Source: DASRWI01 sp035654655
GTDB lineage: Bacteria; Bacteroidota; Ignavibacteria; Ignavibacteriales; Ignavibacteriaceae
NCBI GenBank assembly: GCA_035654655.1
Contig: DASRWI010000043.1
Span: forward strand, 62,001 to 126,000
Direction: 5' to 3'
DNA length: 64,000 bases
Below are positions 35,984 through 44,884 of this stretch, piece by piece. A model generated the notes under the pieces. It was not told where the DNA came from, did no database searches, and saw nothing but the letters and a program-made list of their open reading frames with translations. Position 1 is the first letter of the stretch. Each line of letters begins with the position of its first letter. The position numbers and the translations under genes are program-made.

Positions 35984-37053
35984 TAAATAACTATATCAAT
36001 ATTATTGTTATCTGTTTTTTCTTCAGCATATTCAACAAGTTTTTTAGCTATGTCTAAAATTTGTTTTGCATGTTCACTATCCGGTAATCCAATTACAATA
36101 GGTTCACCTTTATCACCGCCGATTCTGATTCTCGGGTCAATAGGAATACCGCCTAAAAATGGAACATTCATTTCAGCAGATAATTTTTCTCCACCGCCTG
36201 AGCCAAATATATCATATTTTTTTTGAGTATCAGGAGCAATAAAGTAACTCATATTTTCAATAATGCCAAAGCAAGGAACGTTAACCTTCTCAAACATTTT
36301 AATTCCCTTCTTCGCATCTATTAGAGAGACTTCCTGCGGAGTAGTTACAATAACTGAGCCTGATAAAGGAATAGTTTGTCCCAATGTTAATTGTATATCA
36401 CCTGTTCCGGGAGGCATATCGAATAATAAGAAATCAAGTTCTTCCCATTCAACATCAGTTAAAAACTGTTTTAATGCACCGCTTGCCATTGGACCTCTCC
36501 AAATAACCGGTGTATTATCATCAATCAAAAATCCAATTGACATAAGCTTAACACCATAATTTTCCAGAGGAACCATTTTCATTGATTTTTGGTCCTGATA
36601 AATTTTTGGCTTCTCATTAATTCCTAACATCATAGGAATAGATGGACCATAAATATCAGCATCAATAAGACCAACTTTGTAATTCAATTTAGCTAATGCA
36701 ACTGCAAGATTAACTGCTACAGTGCTTTTTCCTACACCCCCTTTACCACTTGCGACTGCAATGGTATATTTAACTTCGGGAATAATAGAATCTTCTTTTT
36801 TTGATTTTGATTTACTTTCAATCTCAACTTTTACATCTTTAATCTTTAAACCTGATTTTAATTCTTTTTCAAATTTTTCAATTAGCTTATCAGCTTTTTC
36901 AATGGTAGCAGGTAAAGAAAGTTTTAGAAATAATTTATTGTTTTCGAACTCTAAAGCTCTAATAGTATTTAATATTAAAAATTCACTGTTCAAACCGGGA
37001 TGTTCTACTTTTTTTAGAATATTGAGAACTTCGGTTTTCGTAATATCAGCCAT
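35983..37053 (-). CDS. Mrp/NBP35-family iron-sulfur carrier ATPase with N-terminal MIP18 domain
   Basis: A 356-residue P-loop ATPase that binds and delivers Fe-S clusters. The MIP18/DUF59 domain occupies about residues 1-85, followed by the deviant Walker A VASGKGGVGKSTVAVNLA near 101-118 and the downstream motifs LLFDMPPGTGDIQLTLGQ and GIIENMSYF typical of ApbC/Mrp. The C-terminal Cys-x-x-Cys common in Mrp is not visible in my reading; instead the tail is PDSEHAKQILDIAKKLVEYAEE. The start is ATG 37053 and it is coupled to the NifU-type gene. Confidence 0.92.
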   Translation of the reverse strand: MADITKTEVLNILKKVEHPGLNSEFLILNTIRALEFENNKLFLKLSLPATIEKADKLIEKFEKELKSGLKIKDVKVEIESKSKSKKEDSIIPEVKYTIAVASGKGGVGKSTVAVNLAVALAKLNYKVGLIDADIYGPSIPMMLGINEKPKIYQDQKSMKMVPLENYGVKLMSIGFLIDDNTPVIWRGPMASGALKQFLTDVEWEELDFLLFDMPPGTGDIQLTLGQTIPLSGSVIVTTPQEVSLIDAKKGIKMFEKVNVPCFGIIENMSYFIAPDTQKKYDIFGSGGGEKLSAEMNVPFLGGIPIDPRIRIGGDKGEPIVIGLPDSEHAKQILDIAKKLVEYAEEKTDNNNIDIVI

Positions 37054-37072
37054 ATTTTCCTTTCAACAGAAC

Positions 37073-39193
37073 TTACAATTTATTTTTTGAAAATCTTAAG
37101 TTAGCCTTCATAGTATGCTTCATCAGCCATTCCTGTGAACTAACTTTTTTACCATCCTCTGAAACTATTTTTTCATAATGCATATCTGGATATAACTCCC
37201 TTCCCTGTACATTATCCTTTAACCAAACCTTAAGAACAGTTTTTATTAAATGTTCTTTTAAATGAATATCTTCAATAGGGATTGCTATTTCAACTCTTCT
37301 ATCAAGATTTCTTTGCATCATATCAGCACTTGAAATAAAAACTTCTTCAGCACCGTCATTGTAAAAATAAAAAACTCTACTGTGTTCAAGAAATCTTCCT
37401 ACAATACTTTTTACTCTTATGTTTTCACTTAATCCTTTTTGCTGAGGAATTAAGGAACAAACACCTCTTACAATCAAATCAATTTTAACTCCGCAGCTTG
37501 ATGCTTCATATAGAGTACTGATTACAATAGGGTCAACTAAAGCATTCATCTTTAAAATTATTCTAGCTTCTTTCCCTTCATTGGCATTATCAATTTCTCT
37601 TTGAATATAGCCAAGCATTTTCTCACGCATTGTAACAGGAGCTACAATAAGTTTCTTAAATGAACTTTGTTTTGAATATCCGGTTAAAAAATTAAATATA
37701 TCAGCTACATCAGTACAAATATCATTGTTAGTAGTGAACAACCCTAAATCAGTATAAACTTTAGCAGTATTGCTATTGTAATTACCTGTTGAAAGATGAA
37801 CATATCTTTTAACACCTTCAAATTCTTTACGGACAACCAAAGTCATCTTAGCGTGAGTTTTTAATCCCACTAATCCATACACAACGTGTACACCAACTTT
37901 TTCAAGTTCTCTTGCCCAAAAGATATTATTCTCTTCATCAAACCTTGCTTTAAGCTCAACAAGAACAGCAACCTGCTTTCCTCTTTCAGCAGCTTCAATT
38001 AAATATCTGATAATTGGGGAATCAGGACCTACCCTGTATAAAGTCTGTTTAATGGCAAGAACATCTTTATCCATTGCAGCCTGTTTTATAAAATCTATCA
38101 CAGGAGAAAATGCGTGATAAGGATGATGAAGTAGAACATCTTTTTGTTTTATTATTCCAAAAATATCTTCTTCATCTTCAAATACTTTCGGGATGACAGG
38201 ATAAAATGGTTTTGATTTTAACTGATGCAAAGGAAGGTCATAGAGACTCATTACATCACTTAAGCCTAAAGGACCCTCATAAATATAAACATCATCTCTA
38301 TCTATAAGTAAATTATCCATTAAAGTATCAAGCATAAACTCAGGCATTCTGCTTGCCACTTCAAGACGGACAACAGAACCGAATCTTCTCTGCCTAATAT
38401 TTTCTTCAATTATCTTCAATAAATCATCAGCTTCATCTTCCTGAATATTTATATCAGTATCCCTGGTAATTCTAAAACGATGCGCTTCAATTACTTCCAT
38501 CCCCGGGAATAGAAGGTTTAAATTATCTTTAATTAAATCTCCCAGCCATACAAACTTTGCACTAAATAAACCATTATCAGATTTCTTCCCGATAATATTA
38601 TCTATTTGTAAAAATCTTGGAAGACTGGTAGGTATTTTAACTCTAGCAAAATGTTCATCACCATTAGGCTTTTTAACAAGTATTGCAAGACTTAAACTTA
38701 AATTTGATATATATGGGAAAGGTCTTCCGGGGTCAAAAGCTAATGGAGTAAGTACTGGAAAAATTTCCTGTTTAAAAAACTCAGTTAATTTTTCTTTTTC
38801 CTGTTGAGTAATCTCTTCATCATAATTTGCAATAACAATATTATTTTTTCTTAAACCGGGAACAATTTCATTCATCCAAAGATTTTGGACTGCATCAACT
38901 AAAGGTTTCAAAGCTTTTTTAATTTCATTAAGCTGTTCAATTGGAGTCAAGCCATCTAAAGTAGGTTCAAGTACATTTGCAGCAATCTGTTCTTTCAATC
39001 CTGATACACGAATCATATAAAATTCATCCAGGTTTGAGCTGAAAATTGAAACAAACTTAATTTTTTCAAGCAGCGGAAGGTCAGGATTTAATGCTTCTTC
39101 CAGTACCCTCTCATTAAAGCGAATCCAGCTTAAATCCCTGTTAAAGAAGTTTTTAGGGTCTTTATATTTTTTATAATATTCTTTAAAAATCAT
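37073..39193 (-). CDS. ppk1: Polyphosphate kinase 1
   Basis: Makes polyphosphate reversibly from ATP. At 706 residues from ATG 39193, it is the usual PPK1 size; the open frame reaches a TTG at 39217 without a clear ribosome site. The N-terminal YKDPKNFFNRDLSWIRFNERVLEEA is the family start. The catalytic histidine motif GLVGLKTHAKMTLVVRKE is at about residues 440-457 and YVHLSTGNYNSNTAKVYTDLGL follows. It appears complete and lies next to the palindrome-rich stretch with mrp downstream on the same strand. Confidence 0.95.
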   Translation of the reverse strand: MIFKEYYKKYKDPKNFFNRDLSWIRFNERVLEEALNPDLPLLEKIKFVSIFSSNLDEFYMIRVSGLKEQIAANVLEPTLDGLTPIEQLNEIKKALKPLVDAVQNLWMNEIVPGLRKNNIVIANYDEEITQQEKEKLTEFFKQEIFPVLTPLAFDPGRPFPYISNLSLSLAILVKKPNGDEHFARVKIPTSLPRFLQIDNIIGKKSDNGLFSAKFVWLGDLIKDNLNLLFPGMEVIEAHRFRITRDTDINIQEDEADDLLKIIEENIRQRRFGSVVRLEVASRMPEFMLDTLMDNLLIDRDDVYIYEGPLGLSDVMSLYDLPLHQLKSKPFYPVIPKVFEDEEDIFGIIKQKDVLLHHPYHAFSPVIDFIKQAAMDKDVLAIKQTLYRVGPDSPIIRYLIEAAERGKQVAVLVELKARFDEENNIFWARELEKVGVHVVYGLVGLKTHAKMTLVVRKEFEGVKRYVHLSTGNYNSNTAKVYTDLGLFTTNNDICTDVADIFNFLTGYSKQSSFKKLIVAPVTMREKMLGYIQREIDNANEGKEARIILKMNALVDPIVISTLYEASSCGVKIDLIVRGVCSLIPQQKGLSENIRVKSIVGRFLEHSRVFYFYNDGAEEVFISSADMMQRNLDRRVEIAIPIEDIHLKEHLIKTVLKVWLKDNVQGRELYPDMHYEKIVSEDGKKVSSQEWLMKHTMKANLRFSKNKL

Positions 39194-39339
39194 TATTCTA
39201 CATAATTCAAGATTCAATCTTAAAATATAAACTTTTTTTATTATAAATTATATTAGAAGTGATATGCAATCGACATTGCTAAAAACAGATGCTAAAGAAA
39301 AATGGTGTTAATGAAGTAATCCTTAAAGATTTTGATTTG

Positions 39340-39414
39340 GCAAACCAGAGGTTTGCATCAATAGTAGAAAAACTATGAGTGAAAAAATTCCCCTTCCCTG
39401 TTTTAGGGAAGGGG
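39340..39414. repeat. Palindromes in the ppk1-moxR spacer, left half
   Basis: GCAAACC-AGA-GGTTTGC at 39340-39356 and CCCCTTCCCT...AGGGAAGGGG at 39390-39414 (10 bp stem). The latter is followed by GTAGGGGGATGGG. These stand alone without a reading frame. Confidence 0.75.
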
Positions 39415-39459
39415 GTAGGGGGATGGGTTACAATACTAAACTAATATATTGAATTTCTG

Positions 39460-39527
39460 AGCAAGTCTCCGACTTGCTAATTTCTTTTTTATCATCTTGT
39501 TACTACTGATGCAACTCTCTGAGTTGC
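39460..39527. repeat. Two more palindromes of the GCAAnnC-nnn-GnnTTGC type
   Basis: AGCAAGTC-TCC-GACTTGCT at 39460-39478 and GCAACTC-TCT-GAGTTGC at 39511-39527. With the copy at 39340-39356 they share the pattern GCAA-xxC, a 3-base loop and the mirror, with loops AGA, TCC and TCT. Confidence 0.75.
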
Positions 39528-39579
39528 TACTAATAACACACAAGTAAATTAAAAGAGAGAGGGTTTTCGAGTCATTTTT

Positions 39580-39724
39580 GCCCTATGAAAAATTGCGTTA
39601 AGAAAATGATTGAACGAAGCGTTAAAAAACAAAATTTGTTTAAGGAGTCCCGAAATTTTTCGGGACGACGAGTTATTTTGTTTTAGCGGAGTGAAAATTA
39701 TTTTTAGCTAATTTTTCATAAGGC
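39580..39724. repeat. Long imperfect palindrome, MITE-like
   Basis: GCCCTATGAAAAATT (39580-39594) is mirrored by AATTTTTCATAAGGC (39710-39724) with one mismatch. The inside folds on itself with GTCCCGAAA (39647-39655) pairing TTTCGGGAC (39658-39666), giving a hairpin of about 145 bp. No coding frame is inside. A perfect 10 bp inverted repeat CTTCTTTTGT/ACAAAAGAAG follows at 39736-39761. The whole 39194-39768 stretch, apart from these elements, is AT-rich with no gene that I can support. Confidence 0.75.
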
Positions 39725-39768
39725 TTGATTTTTTGCTTCTTTTGTATCAAGACAAAAGAAGTTAAAGA

Positions 39769-40764
39769 TTATTCTTCAGCAACAATTCTATTTATAATAT
39801 CTGTAGATTTTATTCCATCAGCTTCGGCACTGAAGTTTGTAATTATACGATGTCTTAGTACAGGAATCATCGCAAATTTTACATCTTCAATATTTGGAGT
39901 GAACTTACCATTCATTATGGCTCTTGCTTTAGCTGCAAGAATTAGATATTGAGATGCTCTTGGTCCTGCTCCCCAGCTTATCCAGTCTTTAACAAATTTA
40001 TGAGAACTCCCATTGTTAGGTCTTGTTAAATTTACTTTGCCAACTGCATAATCTATAACATTATCAGCAACTGGAACTTTCCTTACAATATTTTGAAACT
40101 TAATGATTGTTTCTGCATCAATAACCTGGTTTAATTTTGCAGAGTATTCACTTGTAGTTGTTTTAACAATGTTTTTTTCCTGTTCAGTGCTTGGATATTC
40201 TACCCAGAGGTTAAACATAAATCTATCAAGCTGGGCTTCAGGTAATGGATATGTACCTTCCTGTTCAATTGGATTTTGAGTTGCCAGTACAAAGAAAGGT
40301 TCTTTTAATGTGTAGGTAATTCCTCCAATTGTGACTTTATGCTCCTGCATTGCTTCAAGCAGAGCAGATTGAGTTTTAGGAGGTGTTCTGTTTATTTCAT
40401 CTGCTAATATTACATTAGAAAAAATTGGGCCTTCAATAAATCTGTAGTTTCTCTTTTTAGTAGAAGCATCCTCTTCAAGAATTTCAGTTCCTGTAATATC
40501 GCTTGGCATTAAATCCGGTGTAAACTGGATTCTGTTAAATTTCAAATCCATTACTTCAGCAAGTGTTTTGATGATAAGTGTTTTTGCCAAACCGGGGACA
40601 CCAACCAACAAACAATGCCCTTTGCATAAAAGTGAAATTAATAATTGGTCAATAATTTCATCCTGACCAATAATAACTTTACTTATTTCATTTTTAATTT
40701 CTTTAACCTTATGGTTAAGTTGCTCAACTAATTTAACATCTTCACTTTTAATTTCTGAATTCAA
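39769..40764 (-). CDS. MoxR-type AAA+ ATPase
   Basis: A 331-residue cytoplasmic AAA+ protein of the MoxR group, thought to be a chaperone that remodels or loads partners. The Walker A reads LLVGVPGLAKTLIIKTL near residues 50-66 and Walker B FSNVILADEINRTPPKTQSALLEAMQEH near 115-140. ATQNPIEQEGTYPLPEAQLDRFMF is the sensor region. Partners such as DUF58 and von Willebrand factor proteins are usually adjacent, but are not seen. It is the last gene of the metG-to-moxR run, 22 bases after the SurA-type gene. Confidence 0.92.
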   Translation of the reverse strand: MNSEIKSEDVKLVEQLNHKVKEIKNEISKVIIGQDEIIDQLLISLLCKGHCLLVGVPGLAKTLIIKTLAEVMDLKFNRIQFTPDLMPSDITGTEILEEDASTKKRNYRFIEGPIFSNVILADEINRTPPKTQSALLEAMQEHKVTIGGITYTLKEPFFVLATQNPIEQEGTYPLPEAQLDRFMFNLWVEYPSTEQEKNIVKTTTSEYSAKLNQVIDAETIIKFQNIVRKVPVADNVIDYAVGKVNLTRPNNGSSHKFVKDWISWGAGPRASQYLILAAKARAIMNGKFTPNIEDVKFAMIPVLRHRIITNFSAEADGIKSTDIINRIVAEE

Positions 40765-40785
40765 CTTTAACCTTCAATTTTATTG

Positions 40786-42057
40786 TTATAATCTAACTTC
40801 CCAATAAATTTTATTCTTTAGCTTTTCAATCCACTCTTTATATAACTTAGTCTTTTTGTATTCACCTGCTAATCTTTCAATCTCAGCAAAGTCAGTGTTT
40901 ATATCAGCAGTATGCTGAGGAGTTCTCTTTCTTAAATAAACAATGTGATAACCGTATTCAGCACCATACTCAATTCTTTTAGGAAAACTAATTTCATTAT
41001 CTTTTAATTTAGAAACTATGTCCTGCATGGTTTTATCAAGTTGGTCTACATACAAAGTACCTAAGTCACCACCAAAGTTTACAGTCTCTTTATCTTCACT
41101 ATACTTTTTAGCGTAATCAGAAAATGAACCTAAACCTCTTAGTACACTATCTCTAATATCGCTTAAGAAAGTAATTGCATTAAGGTCAGCATCTTCATCA
41201 TTTTTAATTTTGATTAAAATATGCTTTGCGTGAATTGATTCACCTCTTTTTTCAATAAGCTGAATAATATGATAACCAACAGGTGATTCAACAACTTCTG
41301 ATAATTGTCCGGGAGCTAAATTAAAAGCCGCATATTCAAATTCAGGATAGAAGACACCTCTTTTAACAAAACCTAAATCGCCTCCCTGCTCTGCACTTCC
41401 CGGGTCTTCTGAATATAGCTTTGCCATTTCATCAAAATCTCTTCCTGCTTTGATGGAGTCAAGAATAGCTTGAGCTTTATTTTTAAATTTTAATTTTACA
41501 GTTTCGGCCGCTTTGGGATTACGGTAGATATGGGAAATTTCTACCTTCTCCGGAATAAGTCCTAAGCTGTCCTTGTATGTATTATAAAATTCTTCAACTT
41601 CTCTTCTTGAAGCTTTAACCATACCGAAATTTTTTTCCTGAAGCTTCTGAATCATCAAACTTTTTGTGATATTATCTCTTAATTCCCTTTTAATTTTTTC
41701 AATTGGCATTCCATAAGTTTGCTCAACATTTTCTTTAGAGCCATACTGCTGAATAAAATAATTTACCTGATAATCTATTCTTTGGTTTACTTCTTCATCA
41801 GTAACAATAATGGAATCAAAATTTGCCTGAGCATAAGAAAGCTTTTCTTCGATTAAAGTATTCAAAACCTGTTCTTTTAATCCCGGAGTATTAGGGTCAA
41901 TTTTTCTTTGAGAAGCAACTAAGTTGGTCTGGAAATCAAGTTCACTTTGACAAATAATTTCATTATCCACTACCGCAACAATTCTATCTATTACATTTTG
42001 AGCAGCCATAATAGGAGCTAAAAGGATAAAAATTAATAATATTTTTTTGATGTTCAT
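40786..42057 (-). CDS. SurA-type peptidyl-prolyl isomerase with two parvulin domains
   Basis: A 423-residue periplasmic chaperone (signal peptide MNIKKILLIFILLAPIMAAQ). A SurA N-domain (NVIDRIVAVVDNEIICQSELD) precedes two parvulin domains: KVEISHIYRNPKAAETVK and AKHILIKIKNDEDADLN, each followed by the conserved YSEDPGS-EQGGDLGF-type loop and GYHIIQL/GYHIVYL. The second domain has the altered YSEDKETVNFGGDLG. The role is folding of outer-membrane proteins. It starts inside the stop of the preceding gene (ATGA) and so is coupled to the other two parvulin-type genes. Confidence 0.88.
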   Translation of the reverse strand: MNIKKILLIFILLAPIMAAQNVIDRIVAVVDNEIICQSELDFQTNLVASQRKIDPNTPGLKEQVLNTLIEEKLSYAQANFDSIIVTDEEVNQRIDYQVNYFIQQYGSKENVEQTYGMPIEKIKRELRDNITKSLMIQKLQEKNFGMVKASRREVEEFYNTYKDSLGLIPEKVEISHIYRNPKAAETVKLKFKNKAQAILDSIKAGRDFDEMAKLYSEDPGSAEQGGDLGFVKRGVFYPEFEYAAFNLAPGQLSEVVESPVGYHIIQLIEKRGESIHAKHILIKIKNDEDADLNAITFLSDIRDSVLRGLGSFSDYAKKYSEDKETVNFGGDLGTLYVDQLDKTMQDIVSKLKDNEISFPKRIEYGAEYGYHIVYLRKRTPQHTADINTDFAEIERLAGEYKKTKLYKEWIEKLKNKIYWEVRL

Positions 42058-42857
42058 TTCTTTTCTCTTATTTCAATTTCATATTTGGGATATAGCTGTT
42101 CAATGTATTGTTGAATTGACTGCTTTATTTTAATCGCTTTGAGTCTGCCTTTTACATCTTCTTTTATATTTTCAAAAGGCATTATTGTTCCATCTTCAAA
42201 CTTTTTAAGAAGCTGTATGACAGTATATTTTAAATTATCATCTTTAAATATAATGCTTACTTCGTTAGGATATAATTCCTTTAATAAGTTCATCATTACT
42301 AAAGATGATACCTCATCAGCATAAATGATTTTATTATTTTCAGCATTTTTATTTGTAGCAGCATTGTTCCAACCTGAGCTTAAAGCCAGATTTCTAAAAT
42401 CAATGGCTTCATTTTCATTCTGAAAACTTGCTTTATTTATTAAGTATGCTTCAGAGCCTGCAACAAAATCATTTTTGTGGTTGTTATAATAGTCAATTAG
42501 TTCATTATCAGAAATGGCAATATTTAATTCCTTTGACTTCTTTTGAAGAAGCATTTCTATTGCAAGTTTTCTTTTAGTTGAATTTACAAGGTCAGTGTAA
42601 GCAGGGTCTTCTTCAATATCATTTTTCAGGGCTTCCTGGTATAATATTTCATCTTCAACCCATCTGTTTACTACTTCATTTCGGTAAAGTTTGGAGGTGC
42701 TGTCGGTTTGCTTATTTATTTCCTCTTCTGATAAATATGAATCATTTACTTTGGCAGCAAAATTCTTTTTTTCAGATATTTTGCTGCAGCCTGTTAATAA
42801 GGCTGCAGCTATAAAAATGATTATCCAATTAGTCTTCAGTAGTAAAAGCTTTTCCAA
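42054..42857 (-). CDS. SurA-N-like lipoprotein, 267 residues
   Basis: A lipoprotein with lipobox LTGC (Cys24) and a SurA N-terminal-like helical domain, FAAKVNDSYLSEEEINKQTDS, then QKKSKELNIAISDNELIDYYNNHKNDF in the parvulin entry segment. A clear parvulin active-site signature (GGDLG, GYHII) is missing, so it may be a chaperone without isomerase activity. The only start is a TTG at 42857, which overlaps the preceding gene by 29 bases; there is no ATG before the lipobox. Cotranslation with the two parvulin genes is likely. Confidence 0.75.
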   Translation of the reverse strand: MEKLLLLKTNWIIIFIAAALLTGCSKISEKKNFAAKVNDSYLSEEEINKQTDSTSKLYRNEVVNRWVEDEILYQEALKNDIEEDPAYTDLVNSTKRKLAIEMLLQKKSKELNIAISDNELIDYYNNHKNDFVAGSEAYLINKASFQNENEAIDFRNLALSSGWNNAATNKNAENNKIIYADEVSSLVMMNLLKELYPNEVSIIFKDDNLKYTVIQLLKKFEDGTIMPFENIKEDVKGRLKAIKIKQSIQQYIEQLYPKYEIEIREKK

Positions 42858-44805
42858 GTTCTTGATAATTAAATTCCGGTTTGTAAATTTTCTTTAAGTT
42901 ATCAATGTACTGTTGTTCCAATCTCTTGCTTTCAGCTTCCTGGAATGAACCGGAAACTTCAGCTTTTGCTTCTTCAAAGGTCTTTAATCTTGAAGCTTCT
43001 TTATTATTCAATTTAACAATTGCCCATCCACCTGGAACCTGGAAAGGTCTGCTGTATTCACCTTTATTCTTAAGATTATAAGCTTCTTTTGACATCTGGT
43101 TTGCATTTGCTTCAGTTAAACCATAGAACCCTGCTTTATCTCTAAAGCCGGCTCTTTCAGTATATTTAGCTGCTACTGAATCAAAGTTTTCACCTTTTTG
43201 AAGTAAAGAATAATAATGATTGATTAAAGAATCTTTACTTGAAAAGATTTCGCTATAACTAACTCTGTCATTCCATTTATAATTTTCTTTAGTTGCATTA
43301 TAGTGGTCAACTAATTTTGCACTGTCTAATTTTATTTTGCCCCAAACTTCTTCATCCTGAAGTTTGAAAATGTAAATACCATTTTTGTAGTCATCCATTA
43401 AAGAAGCGAATTCAGGATTTCTCTGGTCAAGATTCATTGCTTCCTCTTCAAGAACTAAATCAGTTCCAACTTTATCAAGCAAGCTCTTGAAAGAATCATA
43501 TGAATAAGTTCTTCCTGAGAACTCTGATAATGTCAAAGCTTTTTCTTCAATGGTCCCATAATTAACTGATTTACCATTATAAGAGATAAGTTCTTTATCT
43601 TTTAATTCATCTAACTTTGGATTTGGTTCGCTGAATAAAAGAGTGTCACTCTGTTTCATAACGAATTTCATATTATCTTCGTTAATCTTAAAGTTGAATT
43701 TCTTTTTAAGATTAGCGACGAATTCATCATATAACTTCTGATATCTTGTTTGCTTAAATAATTTCTTTAAGTTTTCTTTATCTTCTTCAAAAGTAGGCAT
43801 CTTTTTGATGTCAGTAACTTTAATTATATGATAGCCATAATTTGTTTTCACCACATCAGAAATTTCATTAACTTTTAATCTGAAAGCAGCTTCATCAAAT
43901 TCTTTAACCATCATTCTTCTTTCAAAGAATCCTAAATCTCCACCCTGTTCTTTTGAACCAGGGTCTTCACTATACTGCTTAGCTAATTTTTCAAAGCTTT
44001 CACCATTCTTCAATGCAGTTAAAACTGAATCAATTCTTGATTTAGCAGCTGCTGAATCTACTGTACCATCTTCATTATTAAAATCAACCAAGATATGACT
44101 TGCTCTAACGGAAGCTATTCTGTCTTTCTTTTCGTTAACCTTTATAATATGGAAACCATAAGGAGTTTTAACAACTTCAGGATAAACTTTTCCTGGTTCG
44201 GTTTGATACATTGCATTTTCAAATTCTAATGGAAGTAAACCAGCAGTTACATAAAAAATATCGCCGCCTAAGTTTTTTGAATAAGTATCTTGGGAATATT
44301 TAGCAGTCATCTCTTCAAATGAAGCACCTGCCTTAATACTGTCTAATATTTTCTGAGTAAAGTTTCTCGCAGCTTCTTCACCAGTTGAATCAGGTCTTAT
44401 CATTAAATGACTTACTCTTAATTCAGTTTTTCTTCTTTCATAAAGATCTTTAATACCAGGTTCAACCAGTTCTTTTTCAATTAAATAAGTGACACCAACT
44501 TTTTTCTTATAATCGGTTAATTCATTTATTAAAGACGGATCTTGATTATAACCTCTAACTTTTGCATCCTTCAATTTCATTTTGAAGTTTACATATAAAT
44601 CTAAAAAGTTTTTCAATTTATCTAAGCTATCATCTTTTGCCTGCTCATAACCACCAGCATTTTTAGAATAAACATCTTCAAATTCCTTCATCTTTACTTC
44701 CTCACTATTATATTTAGCGAGTACTATTTCAGAATGTTTAGGTGCACAAGATGTAAGTAAGAATGCTAAACATATAGAAAATAACGTTACAGCACGAAAA
44801 AACAT
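42829..44805 (-). CDS. Parvulin-type peptidyl-prolyl isomerase lipoprotein with two or three rotamase domains
   Basis: A 658-residue lipoprotein (lipobox LTSC). It has a SurA/PrsA-type helical N-domain and two clear parvulin domains: LRVSHLMIRPDSTGEEA to GGDIFYVTAG (about 128-225) and VRASHILVDFNNEDGTVD to GGDLGFF (about 232-330), each ending in GFHIIKV or GYHIIKV. A more divergent third unit lies in the C-terminal half (KYTERAGFRDKAGFYGL, GGWAIVKL). The lipid anchor places it in the membrane with periplasmic exposure. It heads the three-gene parvulin set, 79 bases after the subtilase gene. Confidence 0.88.
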   Translation of the reverse strand: MFFRAVTLFSICLAFLLTSCAPKHSEIVLAKYNSEEVKMKEFEDVYSKNAGGYEQAKDDSLDKLKNFLDLYVNFKMKLKDAKVRGYNQDPSLINELTDYKKKVGVTYLIEKELVEPGIKDLYERRKTELRVSHLMIRPDSTGEEAARNFTQKILDSIKAGASFEEMTAKYSQDTYSKNLGGDIFYVTAGLLPLEFENAMYQTEPGKVYPEVVKTPYGFHIIKVNEKKDRIASVRASHILVDFNNEDGTVDSAAAKSRIDSVLTALKNGESFEKLAKQYSEDPGSKEQGGDLGFFERRMMVKEFDEAAFRLKVNEISDVVKTNYGYHIIKVTDIKKMPTFEEDKENLKKLFKQTRYQKLYDEFVANLKKKFNFKINEDNMKFVMKQSDTLLFSEPNPKLDELKDKELISYNGKSVNYGTIEEKALTLSEFSGRTYSYDSFKSLLDKVGTDLVLEEEAMNLDQRNPEFASLMDDYKNGIYIFKLQDEEVWGKIKLDSAKLVDHYNATKENYKWNDRVSYSEIFSSKDSLINHYYSLLQKGENFDSVAAKYTERAGFRDKAGFYGLTEANANQMSKEAYNLKNKGEYSRPFQVPGGWAIVKLNNKEASRLKTFEEAKAEVSGSFQEAESKRLEQQYIDNLKKIYKPEFNYQELGKAFTTED

Positions 44806-44884
44806 TTGTTAACTCCTCTAACTTTTTTTTAATTATTTAATGACTAACTATTTTAATTATAGCCTTTTTGAAAATCAAGGCGAT

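Noticed and set aside
39340..39527. Possible CRISPR array
   Set aside because: The short palindromes are not spaced regularly, differ in sequence and have no spacers or cas genes.
39736..39761. Perfect inverted repeat as terminator of moxR
   Set aside because: No T run follows it on the minus strand, so it is listed with the repeats.
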